From positions 1-64,000 of the forward strand of contig JAUXVE010000049.1 of NCBI GenBank assembly GCA_030680415.1: a stretch of DNA of 64,000 bases, given 5' to 3'. The notes under the pieces were generated by a model. It was not told the DNA's origin. It made no database searches and worked only from the letters and a program-made list of their open reading frames with translations. The stretch comes from Rubrivivax sp. (GTDB taxonomy: Bacteria; Pseudomonadota; Gammaproteobacteria; Burkholderiales; Burkholderiaceae_C). This document shows, piece by piece, positions 55,450-64,000 of this stretch. Made by a program: the position numbers and the translations under genes. Position 1 is the first letter of the stretch. Every line of letters begins with the position of its first letter.

Positions 55450-58238
55450 GCGACTGGAACCGTGGCGATCGTTGTTGGGTGGCGCGCCTGCGTACAGCGG
55501 GCGAGGTTGTTGAAGCCACAATTTTGTGGGGCCAAGCCCGGTATCGGGTCTGGCTGCCTGAGAGAGACGCTGTCGTCAGCCTTGGCCATGGCGACCTGGC
55601 ACCACTCGACGCGGCATCGCCGGGCGCAGACCGCCTGATGTACCTGGCGGCGGCCTCACGCATCGCGGACGCTTTGGCCGAGAACGTGCTGCTCGCGCCC
55701 ATGCAGAGCAACGTCACGCCCTTGCCGCACCAGCTGTACGCTTTGCAGCGCGCGACCAAGGGTGACCGGGTTCGCTTTCTGCTGGCCGACGAGGTCGGTC
55801 TGGGCAAGACGATCGAGGCGGGACTCGTCATCCGGGAACTGAAGCTGCGCGGCCTGGTTCGGCGCGTGCTCGTGGTGGCACCCAAGGGCCTTACGCCGCA
55901 ATGGCAGGCCGAGATGCGCCTGCACTTCAGCGAGGACTTTCGGGTGCTGTCGCCTGCGGACTTTCCGGTCATGCGCCAGGTGCTCGGTGAGCAAGAAAAC
56001 TTCTGGCGCAGTGCCGACCAGGTGATCTGCTCGCTTGACTCGGTGAAGCCGATTGAAAGCCGCCGTGGGTGGAAGGCCGCAGAAGTGGCCGAGCACAACC
56101 GGGAGCGATTCGACGACCTGGTGTCGGCCGGCTGGGACCTGGTGATCATCGACGAGGCCCACCGCCTGGCCGGCGCCAACGCCCAAGTCGCCAGACACAA
56201 ACTCGGCGCGGCGCTGTCCGAAGCGTCACCTTACCTGCTGCTGCTGTCGGCCACGCCGCACCAGGGCAAGACGGATGCGTTCCACCGGCTGCTGACCTTG
56301 GTCGACCGCGAAGCGTTCCCCGACGAAGCCAGCGTCAGCCGTGAGCGGGTGGCGCAGTACGTCATCCGCACCGAGAAGCGGGCAGCCATTGACGCCGAAG
56401 GAGCGCCGCTGTTCAAGCCGAGACAGACGCGAATGATCCCGGTGGCTTGGGCCGACCGCCACGCCAAGCAGCGGGCCTTGTACGAAGCCGTGACAGCGTA
56501 CGTCCGCCATGGTTACAACCAGGCGTTGAAGACGAAGCAGCGGCACATCGGCTTCCTGATGATCTTGATGCAGCGGTTGGTGACGTCCAGCACCTCGGCG
56601 ATCCGGGCGACGCTGGATCGGAGGCTGGAGGCGTTGCGGCAGCCCGCCGGGCAACAGCTGGGCCTGTTCGACGAGGAGGCTTGGCTTGAACTCGATGGCG
56701 AAGGGCAGGTGTCCACCGTCATCGACCTAGCCGGCTGGCGTGACGAACTGGCCGAGGTTGAAACCCTGCTGGACATGGCACGCGCCACGGAGGCCACCGC
56801 CAGCGACGCCAAGGCCGAGGCTCTGCTGGAACTGGTCTACCGCCTGCAGCAGGAAGAGCAGGACCCAGACCTCAAGGTGCTGGTGTTCACCGAGTTCGTG
56901 CCGTCGCAACGCATGCTCTGCGACTTCTTGTCGCAACGCGGCATCTCGGTGGCCGAGCTGAACGGCGGCATGGCGCTGGAACAACGCGTGGCCGCGCAGA
57001 AAGCGTTTGCCAAGGACGTGCGGGTACTGGTGTCCACAGACGCTGGTGGGGAGGGTCTGAACCTGCAGTTCTGCCATGTGGTGGTGAACTTCGACATGCC
57101 CTGGAATCCGATGCGCGTGGAGCAACGCATAGGCCGTGTGGATCGCATCGGCCAAAGCAAGGTGGTGCGGGCGATCAACTTTGTTCTTGAAGACACCGTC
57201 GAGCATCGTGTGCGCGATGTGCTCGAGCACAAGCTGGCAGTGATCGCCGAAGAATTTGGTGTCGACAAGGCGGCCGATGTCATGGATTCAGTCGAGGCCG
57301 AGGCCTTGTTCGACGATCTCTATGTCAAGAGCCTGGCTGACCCCAGCAGCATCACGGCGCAGTGTGACCAGACGCTGGAAACGATCCGCCAACAGATGCT
57401 GTCTTCCCGTGCGGAGCGCTCCATGTTGCCGAAGAACGAGCATCTGGTGCCCGACGAGGCCAAGGCCTTGATGGAGCATCCGCTGCAGGTGTGGCTGGAA
57501 CGTGCCGTGGTGCACTATCTGCGCGATCAGCCCGGTGCCAGGGCCGATCTTCATGAAGGTGTCTGGAGCCTGCAATGGCCCGACGGGCGGCGCGACGCTG
57601 GCGTCGTCTTCGACGCTGCGTCGACCGGCGCCCACGCAAGTGCGCTGACACTCGAAGACCCGCAGGTGCGCGACTTGGTTGCGGTCCTGCCTCATTGGGC
57701 CGAAGGGTTGCCGATTCCCTGCATTCGGGTGCCCGGCCTGCCAGAGAGCGTGTCTGGCATCTGGTCGCTGTGGCAGGTCGGCTTGACGTCGGATGCAGCC
57801 GCCCACGTGGCGCCGGCGCGGCGGCGCTTTCTGCCCATATTCATGTCTGACGATGGCCGGGCGTTCATGCCCACGGCGCGTCGTGTATGGGATCTGCTGG
57901 TGACCGAAACCATCTCGACGCCAACGCGTTCGCTGACCGGCACCGATGCGCAGGCCACGTACGCAGCAGCCCGACAGGCTGCGCTTCAGCATGGGGAAAA
58001 GCGGTTCAACGAGCTGCTGGCCGAGCAGCAACTGTCGCAAAGCCGCGAAGCCGAGCGCATGGACTATGCCTTCGCGGCACGGCGGCGTTTGATCGAACGC
58101 GTTGGCTCGCCTGCCGTTCGCAACCGCCGTCTTGCTTTGCTCGACGAGGAAATGGCGTCATGGCGGGTGAAGGCAGCTGCAGCCGCGCAAACTGCGCCGA
58201 CGTTGACTGCGGTGGCCATGCTGCGGGTGGGTGTCTGA
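55446..58238 (+). CDS. brxHII: BREX type 3 helicase BrxHII
   Basis: The 930-residue SF2 (Swi2/Snf2-like) helicase has motif I EVGLGKTIEAG (Lys121), motif II IIDEAHRL (236-239), motif III SATPHQGKTD, and motifs V-VI STDAGGEGLNLQ...NPMRVEQRIGRVDRIGQ. This DISARM/BREX-type helicase matches BrxHII by position and length. The frame is open from 55344. The ATG at 55446 overlaps the previous stop and was chosen. Confidence 0.9.
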   Translation: MSDWNRGDRCWVARLRTAGEVVEATILWGQARYRVWLPERDAVVSLGHGDLAPLDAASPGADRLMYLAAASRIADALAENVLLAPMQSNVTPLPHQLYALQRATKGDRVRFLLADEVGLGKTIEAGLVIRELKLRGLVRRVLVVAPKGLTPQWQAEMRLHFSEDFRVLSPADFPVMRQVLGEQENFWRSADQVICSLDSVKPIESRRGWKAAEVAEHNRERFDDLVSAGWDLVIIDEAHRLAGANAQVARHKLGAALSEASPYLLLLSATPHQGKTDAFHRLLTLVDREAFPDEASVSRERVAQYVIRTEKRAAIDAEGAPLFKPRQTRMIPVAWADRHAKQRALYEAVTAYVRHGYNQALKTKQRHIGFLMILMQRLVTSSTSAIRATLDRRLEALRQPAGQQLGLFDEEAWLELDGEGQVSTVIDLAGWRDELAEVETLLDMARATEATASDAKAEALLELVYRLQQEEQDPDLKVLVFTEFVPSQRMLCDFLSQRGISVAELNGGMALEQRVAAQKAFAKDVRVLVSTDAGGEGLNLQFCHVVVNFDMPWNPMRVEQRIGRVDRIGQSKVVRAINFVLEDTVEHRVRDVLEHKLAVIAEEFGVDKAADVMDSVEAEALFDDLYVKSLADPSSITAQCDQTLETIRQQMLSSRAERSMLPKNEHLVPDEAKALMEHPLQVWLERAVVHYLRDQPGARADLHEGVWSLQWPDGRRDAGVVFDAASTGAHASALTLEDPQVRDLVAVLPHWAEGLPIPCIRVPGLPESVSGIWSLWQVGLTSDAAAHVAPARRRFLPIFMSDDGRAFMPTARRVWDLLVTETISTPTRSLTGTDAQATYAAARQAALQHGEKRFNELLAEQQLSQSREAERMDYAFAARRRLIERVGSPAVRNRRLALLDEEMASWRVKAAAAAQTAPTLTAVAMLRVGV

Positions 58239-58239
58239 C

Positions 58240-60270
58240 ATGACGTCACCGGCATCACCTCTCGCCGTCGCGTTGCTGGCATCGGTCTACCCTGGCGCCG
58301 CGCCGCTGCAGATCGCCCACGACCCGGACGGCATGCTGCTGGACGAGATTGCGTTGGCGACGCTTGCCGCCCGGGGCTTTGCCGTGCTTCCATGGCAAGA
58401 CGAGGTCACGTTTCGACTTGAGTACGAGACGCGATTCCGCGGCGCCTGGGACGATGGTCTTTCGCCGACAGAGGCTGCGGTCTTGATTCACTTCGCAGGT
58501 GAAACCCCGGAAGAACTGCCGTGGGACATCGTCACCGCGGCGAAGCTTCATCGACTGTCTCTTGCAGACTGGTTCACTGGCCTCGACCTGTCAGTCGTCA
58601 GAGCATTGCCCAACCCCATGCTGGATCTGCTTTACGGCCAGTACATGTTGCGGCGACCTGGAGCACTGGGTGCGAATGCCACGGCGGACTTCATCCTGGT
58701 CAACGTGTATCGGATCGCTGACTCGTGGACGGATACTGAATCTGATCTGCTGCGGCTGCTGCTTGACCTGCACCTGCGTCAAGTCGTTTTGCCAGATGTG
58801 CTCGTGGACCGGCTTGCTGCGTCGCTCGTCATCAAGCAGTCGCTTTCAGCTTGGCCCATACGACAACTGCTCGCTGAACGCTCCGCCTTTCTCGCCTTTG
58901 TCGAAGACAGGTGGCCGATCGCTGTGGAGGCTGCGCTGCGTGGCGACAAGAGCTTTCAGGAGTCGACTCCAAAGCCCTACACACTGCGCATTCCGGGACC
59001 TGCTGCCCTACCGTTTTCCGACGACTCAGTGCGCATCCTTGTCGACAACCTGTTTGCCGAGGGGCTATTGCCGCGGCTGGCGATCGTCGCTGATGTCTCA
59101 GGCTTGCCGATCTGGATGCGGGCAGGTGTCGTCACCAACGAGGCCGACGATGACAGCCGCCAGTTGGTGCGCTTGCTTGCCATCCTGCGCCAGCGGCTGA
59201 ACCAGGAAACGCTTCGGCATGGCGATTGGGGCATGGTGGGCTGGGCCTGGGCTGAAGCGCAGGCCGTGTGGCACCGGCTTCCGCTGGACCGCCAGGACGA
59301 ACATGCCGCTGCCGTCGATGAACTTCGCGATGCGATGGACACTTCGTTTGCCGAATGGATGGGGTCGAGATATGGCGCACTGGCGTCACTACCCTCTGTC
59401 AGTGGGCCCGCCATCGGTCACCGCATTCCCGAGTATCTGGGGCGGCGCCTGGACAGTCCGGCGAAGAAGGTTGCACTGGTCGTCATGGACGGCATGGCCA
59501 TGGATCAGTGGGTACTGCTGCAGCACTTGATGGAACAAGCGTCAAAGAGCTTCGAATTCCAGCGCAGCTCGATGTTCGCGTGGCTGCCCACGCTCACCAG
59601 CGTCGCCCGACAAGCCATATTCGCTGGTGCATTGCCAAGAAATTTGACATCACTCACGTCGACCCAGGGTGAGCCTGCTGCATGGACGCGGTTCTGGGTT
59701 GCGCAGGGGCTGCAAAGCCATGCCGTGGCCTATCTCAAGGCCATCCGTCGAATTGAACATCTGACGCTGGTGGACGAAGTGCTGTCGGACCATCGAGTGC
59801 GCGTCTTCGGCGTAGTCGTAGACGCCGTCGATGAAATCATGCATGGCATGGCTCTTGGTACCCGAGGGCTGCACAACCAGGTAGAGAGTTGGCAGGAGCA
59901 TGGCGTGCTTGGCGAAATCTTCCACCGGCTGCTTGCATCGGGCTTCGAGATCTTCGTCACCGCTGACCACGGCAACATCGAAGCACGCGGTGCTGGCCGG
60001 GTGGCGCAAGGCGTTCTCGCAGAGACGCGTGGCGAGCGGGTGCGCCTGTACAGTGATCAAGCGCTGTACCAAAGCACGCTGAGCCAACTCCAGGGCCGCA
60101 GCGTTCCAGGTGCGACCACCGGCCTGCCGGACGGGCGGTATCCGCTCTACGCCGCCGGACGAAGTGCTTTCGTTGATGACGGCGACATCATCGTCGCCCA
60201 TGGTGGCACCTGCATCGAAGAGGTGATCGTTCCGTTCGTTCAAGTCAGCCGGCGAGTGGCGCCGTCATGA
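58240..60270 (+). CDS. pglZ: BREX type 3 phosphatase-like protein PglZ
   Basis: The 676-residue protein has the alkaline-phosphatase fold of PglZ: KVALVVMDGMAMDQW (Asp417), FAWLPTLTSVARQAIFAG, FVTADHGNIEARG (Asp576, His577), and an ending IVAHGGTCIEEVIVPFV. PglZ is the signature protein of all BREX systems. The ATG at 58240 follows the helicase stop by one base. A GTG at 58231 in the same frame is an alternative. The stop overlaps the last island gene. Confidence 0.92.
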   Translation: MTSPASPLAVALLASVYPGAAPLQIAHDPDGMLLDEIALATLAARGFAVLPWQDEVTFRLEYETRFRGAWDDGLSPTEAAVLIHFAGETPEELPWDIVTAAKLHRLSLADWFTGLDLSVVRALPNPMLDLLYGQYMLRRPGALGANATADFILVNVYRIADSWTDTESDLLRLLLDLHLRQVVLPDVLVDRLAASLVIKQSLSAWPIRQLLAERSAFLAFVEDRWPIAVEAALRGDKSFQESTPKPYTLRIPGPAALPFSDDSVRILVDNLFAEGLLPRLAIVADVSGLPIWMRAGVVTNEADDDSRQLVRLLAILRQRLNQETLRHGDWGMVGWAWAEAQAVWHRLPLDRQDEHAAAVDELRDAMDTSFAEWMGSRYGALASLPSVSGPAIGHRIPEYLGRRLDSPAKKVALVVMDGMAMDQWVLLQHLMEQASKSFEFQRSSMFAWLPTLTSVARQAIFAGALPRNLTSLTSTQGEPAAWTRFWVAQGLQSHAVAYLKAIRRIEHLTLVDEVLSDHRVRVFGVVVDAVDEIMHGMALGTRGLHNQVESWQEHGVLGEIFHRLLASGFEIFVTADHGNIEARGAGRVAQGVLAETRGERVRLYSDQALYQSTLSQLQGRSVPGATTGLPDGRYPLYAAGRSAFVDDGDIIVAHGGTCIEEVIVPFVQVSRRVAPS

Positions 60271-60983
60271 AGCCATTGCCTACGATCGGCTTTGACCGGT
60301 ACGTCCCAAAGCACTGGCTCGATACCGCGCTTGCCGTCGCCGCTGGGAAGATGGAGCGAAGCGCGGTGGTCGTGCTGCTGGCGACGGAGATCGCCGGCGT
60401 CGAAGCTCGCGGCAAGACGATGATCATCTTGAATCGCATGTGGTTGACGCCGCATCCGACTTTGGTGGCGTTGGCGCAGGCTGGCATAGAACTCCATCGA
60501 GCCGACAACGCTGCCGACACCCTGCCGCTGCATTGGGGCATGGCGCTGGCGTCCCATCCTCTCTTCGCTGGCATCGCCGACAACATCGGTCGTTTACTCA
60601 AGCTGCACGGTGAGTTCACTGCCCTGCAGATCAATCGGCGGCTCAAGGAACAGCTTGGTGATCGCGCGTCGATTCTTCGCGCGACTGAGGCCGTGCTGCA
60701 GAGCCTGATGGAATGGCAAGTGATCCGAGAAGCAGCCGATCGCAAGCGCTGCTTTGTGGCTGGCAGCCATCCTGCCAAGACTGGGCCAGCTCTGTCGCTC
60801 TGGATCGTCGAATCCTGCCTGCGTGCGTCTGGCAAGTCGTTCACTTTGAACGAAGCGTCCAACCTCGCGTTCCCCTTCAAGCTCTCGCCCCTTCGAGAGG
60901 CAGACATCGTGCATCACTCGAGATTGAACGTGACGATCACTGGCAACGATCATGCATCGGTATCGCTTCGACCACGACCTTGA
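60267..60983 (+). CDS. Unassigned BREX-associated protein, possible winged-helix protein
   Basis: The 238-residue protein is coupled to pglZ by an ATGA overlap and ends the island. It has GVEARGKTMIILNRMWLTP, LPLHWGMALASHPLF, DNIGRLLKLHGEFTALQI.RRL and a GDRASILRATEAVLQSLMEWQVI segment. The last two look like paired winged-helix units, a fold also found in BrxA. No clear DUF1819 (BrxA) pattern was seen, so it may take the BrxA place without being BrxA. No enzymatic motif is visible. Confidence 0.65.
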   Translation: MKPLPTIGFDRYVPKHWLDTALAVAAGKMERSAVVVLLATEIAGVEARGKTMIILNRMWLTPHPTLVALAQAGIELHRADNAADTLPLHWGMALASHPLFAGIADNIGRLLKLHGEFTALQINRRLKEQLGDRASILRATEAVLQSLMEWQVIREAADRKRCFVAGSHPAKTGPALSLWIVESCLRASGKSFTLNEASNLAFPFKLSPLREADIVHHSRLNVTITGNDHASVSLRPRP

Positions 60984-61114
60984 CGCAGCGCAGGCCAGCG
61001 ATGCACCAAGATGCCCCGAAGTGATTGGTATCGGTCTCCGGAGTCATGCGCAATGCTGTAGAACCAAGCCAGTACCGGTCGCCGTGCCCGGTGCGTCCAA
61101 CCGAGGAGACCCCG

Positions 61115-61873
61115 ATGCGAGAAAACCGCCTGCGCACCCTGTGGCGCAAAGACCAGGCCGCCGTCAACGGCTGGCTGGCCATCCCCAGCAGCTTTGCCGC
61201 CGAGGTCATGGCACACCAGGGCTGGGACACGCTGACCATCGACCTGCAACACGGCGTCGTCGACTACGCGGCGATGGTCAGCATGCTGCAGGCCATCAGC
61301 ACCACGGCCACGGTGCCGGTGGTGCGCGTGCCGTGGCTGGAGCCGGGCATCATCATGAAGTCGCTCGACGCCGGGGCCTACGGCATCATCTGCCCGATGG
61401 TCAACACGCGCGAGGACGCGCAGCGCCTGGTGGCCTACACGCACTATGCGCCGCAGGGCACGCGCAGCTTCGGCCCGGTGCGCGCCACGCTCTACGGCGG
61501 CGCCGACTATGCCGAGCATGCCAACCAGACCATCGTCGCCTTCGCGATGATCGAAACCGCGCAGGCGCTGGACAACCTGGACGCGATCCTGTCGGTGGAG
61601 GGGCTGGACGCGATCTACATCGGCCCCTCGGACCTGTCGCTGTCACTGGGCTGCAAGCCGGTGTTCGACGACGTCGAGCCCAAGGCGCAGCAGGCCATCG
61701 AGCACATCGTCGAGCGCGCCCGTGCGCATGGCGTGGTGGCCGGCATCCACAACGGCCGGCCCGACGTCGCGCAAGCCCGCATCGACCTCGGTTTTCGATT
61801 CGTCACGCTGGGCTCCGACGCGCGCCTGCTCGCCGCCGGCTCGCAGCAGTTGCTGGGTGCGATGCGCAAGTAG
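61115..61873 (+). CDS. HpcH/HpaI-family aldolase, probable 2-keto-3-deoxyglucarate type
   Basis: The 252-residue class II pyruvate aldolase has LRTLWRKDQAAVNGWLAIPSSFAAEVMAHQGWDTLTIDLQHG, YGIICPMVNT, AMIETAQAL with the metal Glu, and DAIYIGPSDLSLSLG. The ATG at 61115 follows GAGGAG. Members cleave 4-hydroxy-2-oxoheptanedioate or 2-keto-3-deoxyglucarate. The uronate genes on the far side of the island favour the latter, which gives tartronate semialdehyde, the substrate of GlxR. Confidence 0.85.
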   Translation: MRENRLRTLWRKDQAAVNGWLAIPSSFAAEVMAHQGWDTLTIDLQHGVVDYAAMVSMLQAISTTATVPVVRVPWLEPGIIMKSLDAGAYGIICPMVNTREDAQRLVAYTHYAPQGTRSFGPVRATLYGGADYAEHANQTIVAFAMIETAQALDNLDAILSVEGLDAIYIGPSDLSLSLGCKPVFDDVEPKAQQAIEHIVERARAHGVVAGIHNGRPDVAQARIDLGFRFVTLGSDARLLAAGSQQLLGAMRK

Positions 61874-61904
61874 CCGGCATCACGGCGCGCAAGCACCCAG
61901 TGCG

Positions 61905-61932
61905 GCTCCCTCTCCCGCTTGCGGGAGGGGGC
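61905..61932. repeat. CCTCTCCCGC/GCGGGAGGGG hairpin repeat
   Basis: CCCTCTCCCGC and GCGGGAGGGGG form a long stem with a two-base loop between the convergent aldolase and dgkA genes. It belongs to a class of dispersed hairpins common in Burkholderiales and may act as a bidirectional terminator without a T-tract. Confidence 0.6.
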
Positions 61933-61954
61933 AAGACAGCAAGCGGCGTCGCGT

Positions 61955-62362
61955 TCAGGGCCACAGCACCACCGCCCACACCACCACCACCTGCAGCAGG
62001 CACAGCATGACCGCGGCGCTGCCCAGGTCCTTGGCGCGGCCGAGCAGCGGGTGGCGCTCGGCCGACACCGCGTCGGCCAACGCCTCGATGGCCGAGTTCA
62101 GCAGTTCCACCACCCACACCAGCACCACGCTGGCGACCATCGCCAGCCCCTGCCAGCGGCCGGGCGCCAGCCACGGCGCCAGCAGCAGCAGCGGGATGCC
62201 CAGGGCCAGCTCCTGGCGGAAGGCGGCCTCGTGTCGGAAAGCGGCGCGCAGGCCGGCCAGCGAGTAGCTCATCGCGTTCCAGACCCGCTGCAGGCCACCG
62301 CGGCTCTTGAAGGCGCCGGGGGCGGCAGGGTCGGTGTCGGTGGGTCGGCGTTCTTCGGGCAT
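61955..62362 (-). CDS. dgkA: Diacylglycerol kinase
   Basis: The 135-residue DgkA has three membrane segments. It phosphorylates diacylglycerol left from membrane-derived oligosaccharide synthesis. Diagnostic features are FRHEAAFRQELA, VVELLNSAIEALADAV, and the conserved AKDLGSAAVML. The N-terminal 25 residues are a short soluble extension. It stands before a two-component gene pair on the same strand, 24 bases downstream of the kinase. Confidence 0.93.
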   Translation of the reverse strand: MPEERRPTDTDPAAPGAFKSRGGLQRVWNAMSYSLAGLRAAFRHEAAFRQELALGIPLLLLAPWLAPGRWQGLAMVASVVLVWVVELLNSAIEALADAVSAERHPLLGRAKDLGSAAVMLCLLQVVVVWAVVLWP

Positions 62363-62386
62363 GGCGCAAGGGCTCGCAAGGGGGGT

Positions 62387-63688
62387 TCAGGCGGCAGACA
62401 GACGCAGTTCCGCCACGAATCCGTGTTCCGCCACGGGCAGCGTCAAACCCCCGCCATGGGCACGCGCCACCAGGTCGGCCAGCATCAGGCCGAGGCCGGT
62501 ATGGCCTTCGTATTCTTCGGCATCGATGGCAGCCTGCAGGGCCTGCCGCTTCGCCTTGTCGATGCCCGGGCCGTCGTCGTGCACACGCAGCACACCGGCC
62601 TGCGGCATGGAGATCGTCACGGCCGATGCGCCGTGGCGCAGCGCGTTGTCCAGCAGGTTCAGCAGCGCGGCGGACAGCAGGTCGGCGTCGGCGGCGAGCG
62701 ACGGGTGGTCTTGCACTTCGACCGTCAGCCCCGCCACCGGCAGCCGCGCCAGCAACGCCGCCAGATCCACCGTCTGGCGCTGCAGTTCGGCGCCGCTGCG
62801 GAACAGCGCCAGCAGCGCCGCCACCACGCGTTGCAGCCTGCCGGCGGCGGCGCGCACGCGCTGCAGACGCGCTTGCAGTGCGGGCGGGCTTTCGCGCAGC
62901 GCCACCGCCAACTGGGCGTCGATGCCGGCCAGCGGCGTGCGCAGCGCGTGCGCGGCATGCGCCGTGAAGGCGCGCTCGTGCGCCACCCGGCGCGCCAGCC
63001 GCGCCGCCAGTGCGTCGATGGCGGCGTGCACCGGCTGCAGTTCGGCGCGCGACGCGGCGCCCAGCGTCTGCCCCTGCGCCGGCGCACCCAGCGGGTCCAG
63101 CAAGGCCAGGCGCGCCGACAGCGCCTGCAGCGGTTGCAGCTCATGGCGCATCTGCCCGCGCAGCCACAGCAGCCCGAGCAGGCCCATGGGCAGTCCTGCC
63201 AGCGCCAGCGCCAGGGCTACCTCGAGCTGCGCCTCGATGCGCTCGTCGCGCGTCTGCGCCACGTAGAGCATGCGCCCGCCCTGGCCCACCGACATGCCGA
63301 AGACGCGCCAGTCGGCAATGTCGGAAAAGCCGGCCGAAGGCGTGGCGCGCAGGGGCACAGCAGGTGCCCGGCTGGACTTGCGCAGCACGCGCGCGCCGCC
63401 TTTGTAGGCCACCAGCTGCCAGACGTAACGCCCGCTGGGCGCGGCGCCGGCGGTGGCCGCGTCGGCAGGCGCGTCGGCGGCAGCTGGTGCCTCGGCGGCC
63501 GCCTCGCCGATGTCCCGCAGCGGCAACACCAGCCCCTCGGCGGCGGCCTGCAGCGTGTCGTCGAGCAGTTCGTCGACCTCGTGCCGCACCGCCAACCAGG
63601 CCGCGCCGGCCAGCACCGCGCCCCACAGCAGCGCCCACAAGAGCAGCGCACGCATCAGCCTTTCGCTGATCGAAGGCAGGCGCGTCAC
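62387..63688 (-). CDS. Sensor histidine kinase
   Basis: The 433-residue membrane kinase of the QseC/TctE kind has a first membrane segment (LLLWALLWGAVLAGAAWLAV), a periplasmic sensor of about 125 residues with Ala/Pro-rich part, a second segment (LALALAGLPMGLLGLLWL), the H-box FTAHAAHALRTPLAG, N-box LLNLLDNALRHG, G1 HDDGPGI and G2 GHTGLGL. The GTG start overlaps the response regulator stop (GTGA). The signal is unknown. Confidence 0.9.
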   Translation of the reverse strand: MTRLPSISERLMRALLLWALLWGAVLAGAAWLAVRHEVDELLDDTLQAAAEGLVLPLRDIGEAAAEAPAAADAPADAATAGAAPSGRYVWQLVAYKGGARVLRKSSRAPAVPLRATPSAGFSDIADWRVFGMSVGQGGRMLYVAQTRDERIEAQLEVALALALAGLPMGLLGLLWLRGQMRHELQPLQALSARLALLDPLGAPAQGQTLGAASRAELQPVHAAIDALAARLARRVAHERAFTAHAAHALRTPLAGIDAQLAVALRESPPALQARLQRVRAAAGRLQRVVAALLALFRSGAELQRQTVDLAALLARLPVAGLTVEVQDHPSLAADADLLSAALLNLLDNALRHGASAVTISMPQAGVLRVHDDGPGIDKAKRQALQAAIDAEEYEGHTGLGLMLADLVARAHGGGLTLPVAEHGFVAELRLSAA

Positions 63689-64000
63689 GCGCGGCCCCCG
63701 ATGCGGTAGCCGATGCCGCGCACGGTGTCGATCAGCTCGCGGCCGAGCTTGCGCCGCAGGCTGGAGACATGCACCTCGAGCGCGTTGCTGGCCAGTTCGG
63801 CGTCGAAACCGAGCACCAGCCGTTCGAGATCGGCCTTGGGCACGATGCGCCCGGCGCGCAGCACCAGCGCCTCCAGCAGCGACCATTCGCGCCCGGTGAG
63901 TTCGACGCGCTGGCCGTCGCGGTAGGCAGCGCGGGCCGCCAGGTCGACCTCGACGTCGCCATAGCTCGCCCGCGAGGCCGCCGCCCCGGGCCCGCGGCGG
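63685..64000 (-). CDS. OmpR-family response regulator, C-terminal part, cut by the window edge
   Basis: The visible 104 residues form a winged-helix DNA-binding domain: DLAARAAYRDGQRVELTGREWSLLEALVLRAG, VLGFDAELASNALEVHVSSLRRKL, and DTVRGIGYRIGG. The receiver domain lies beyond the right edge. It is coupled to the kinase gene downstream, so the two form one two-component system. Confidence 0.92.
   Translation of the reverse strand, partial: RRGPGAAASRASYGDVEVDLAARAAYRDGQRVELTGREWSLLEALVLRAGRIVPKADLERLVLGFDAELASNALEVHVSSLRRKLGRELIDTVRGIGYRIGGRA

Noticed and set aside
44796..60983. DISARM system
   Set aside because: The helicase and methylase could suggest DISARM, but no DUF1998 (DrmB) protein is present, while PglZ, BrxC and BrxF are diagnostic for BREX.

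Overview
The window is GC-rich chromosomal DNA, apart from a lower-GC patch inside one island. Gene content and order point to a betaproteobacterium of the order Burkholderiales, probably near Rubrivivax, Methylibium or Ideonella. The indicators are aroB-dgt-gltBD followed by mlaFEDACB, an HexR/zwf pair, and oxidative urate and uronate catabolism. This placement rests on gene content and codon style, not on a search. No rRNA, tRNA or CRISPR array was recognised.

Layout. 1-2540: left border with a phage-derived remnant: a small-terminase (TerS) gene without a large terminase, repeats and palindromes, and a coupled string of tiny genes ending in a terminator. 2597-5690: aroB, dgt, and a RayT-like transposase relative that has lost its HUH histidines, followed by a REP-like element. 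5767-16143: gltBD (glutamate synthase) and the complete Mla phospholipid transport set. 16086-18522: hexR and zwf with a HexR operator. 18599-23772: metC, a secreted beta-helix protein, dodecin, and the gspB/gspA pair.

23859-40060: a nitrogen and purine salvage region. It holds ureD, a three-gene ABC importer, an M20 hydrolase, a UraD-allantoate amidohydrolase fusion, PuuE, a GntR regulator with a palindromic operator, UraH, PuuD, an acyl-CoA ligase, Hyi, GlxR and an MFS exporter. Together these take urate to allantoate and ureidoglycolate, then glyoxylate-derived carbon to glycerate. Gcl, the ureidoglycolate step and the urease subunits are not in the window. 40154-41135: a fluoride riboswitch controlling crcB, with a DUF190 gene.

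41234-44635 and 61115-61873 look like two halves of a uronate/aldarate catabolic locus: lactonase, uronate dehydrogenase, KDG kinase, and an HpcH/HpaI aldolase. Between them, at 44796-60983, lies a ten-gene tightly coupled anti-phage island of the BREX type 3 kind: an excisionase-like HTH gene, brxF, brxC, pglX, brxH and pglZ. Three genes outside the BREX core are embedded in it: a Schlafen/AlbA-2 ATP-binding protein, and an ABC-type ATPase paired with a PD-(D/E)XK-like protein. It ends with a 238-residue protein of unknown function. This composite island is the most interesting part of the window.

61905-64000: a hairpin repeat, dgkA, a sensor histidine kinase, and the cut-off C-terminal half of an OmpR-type response regulator.
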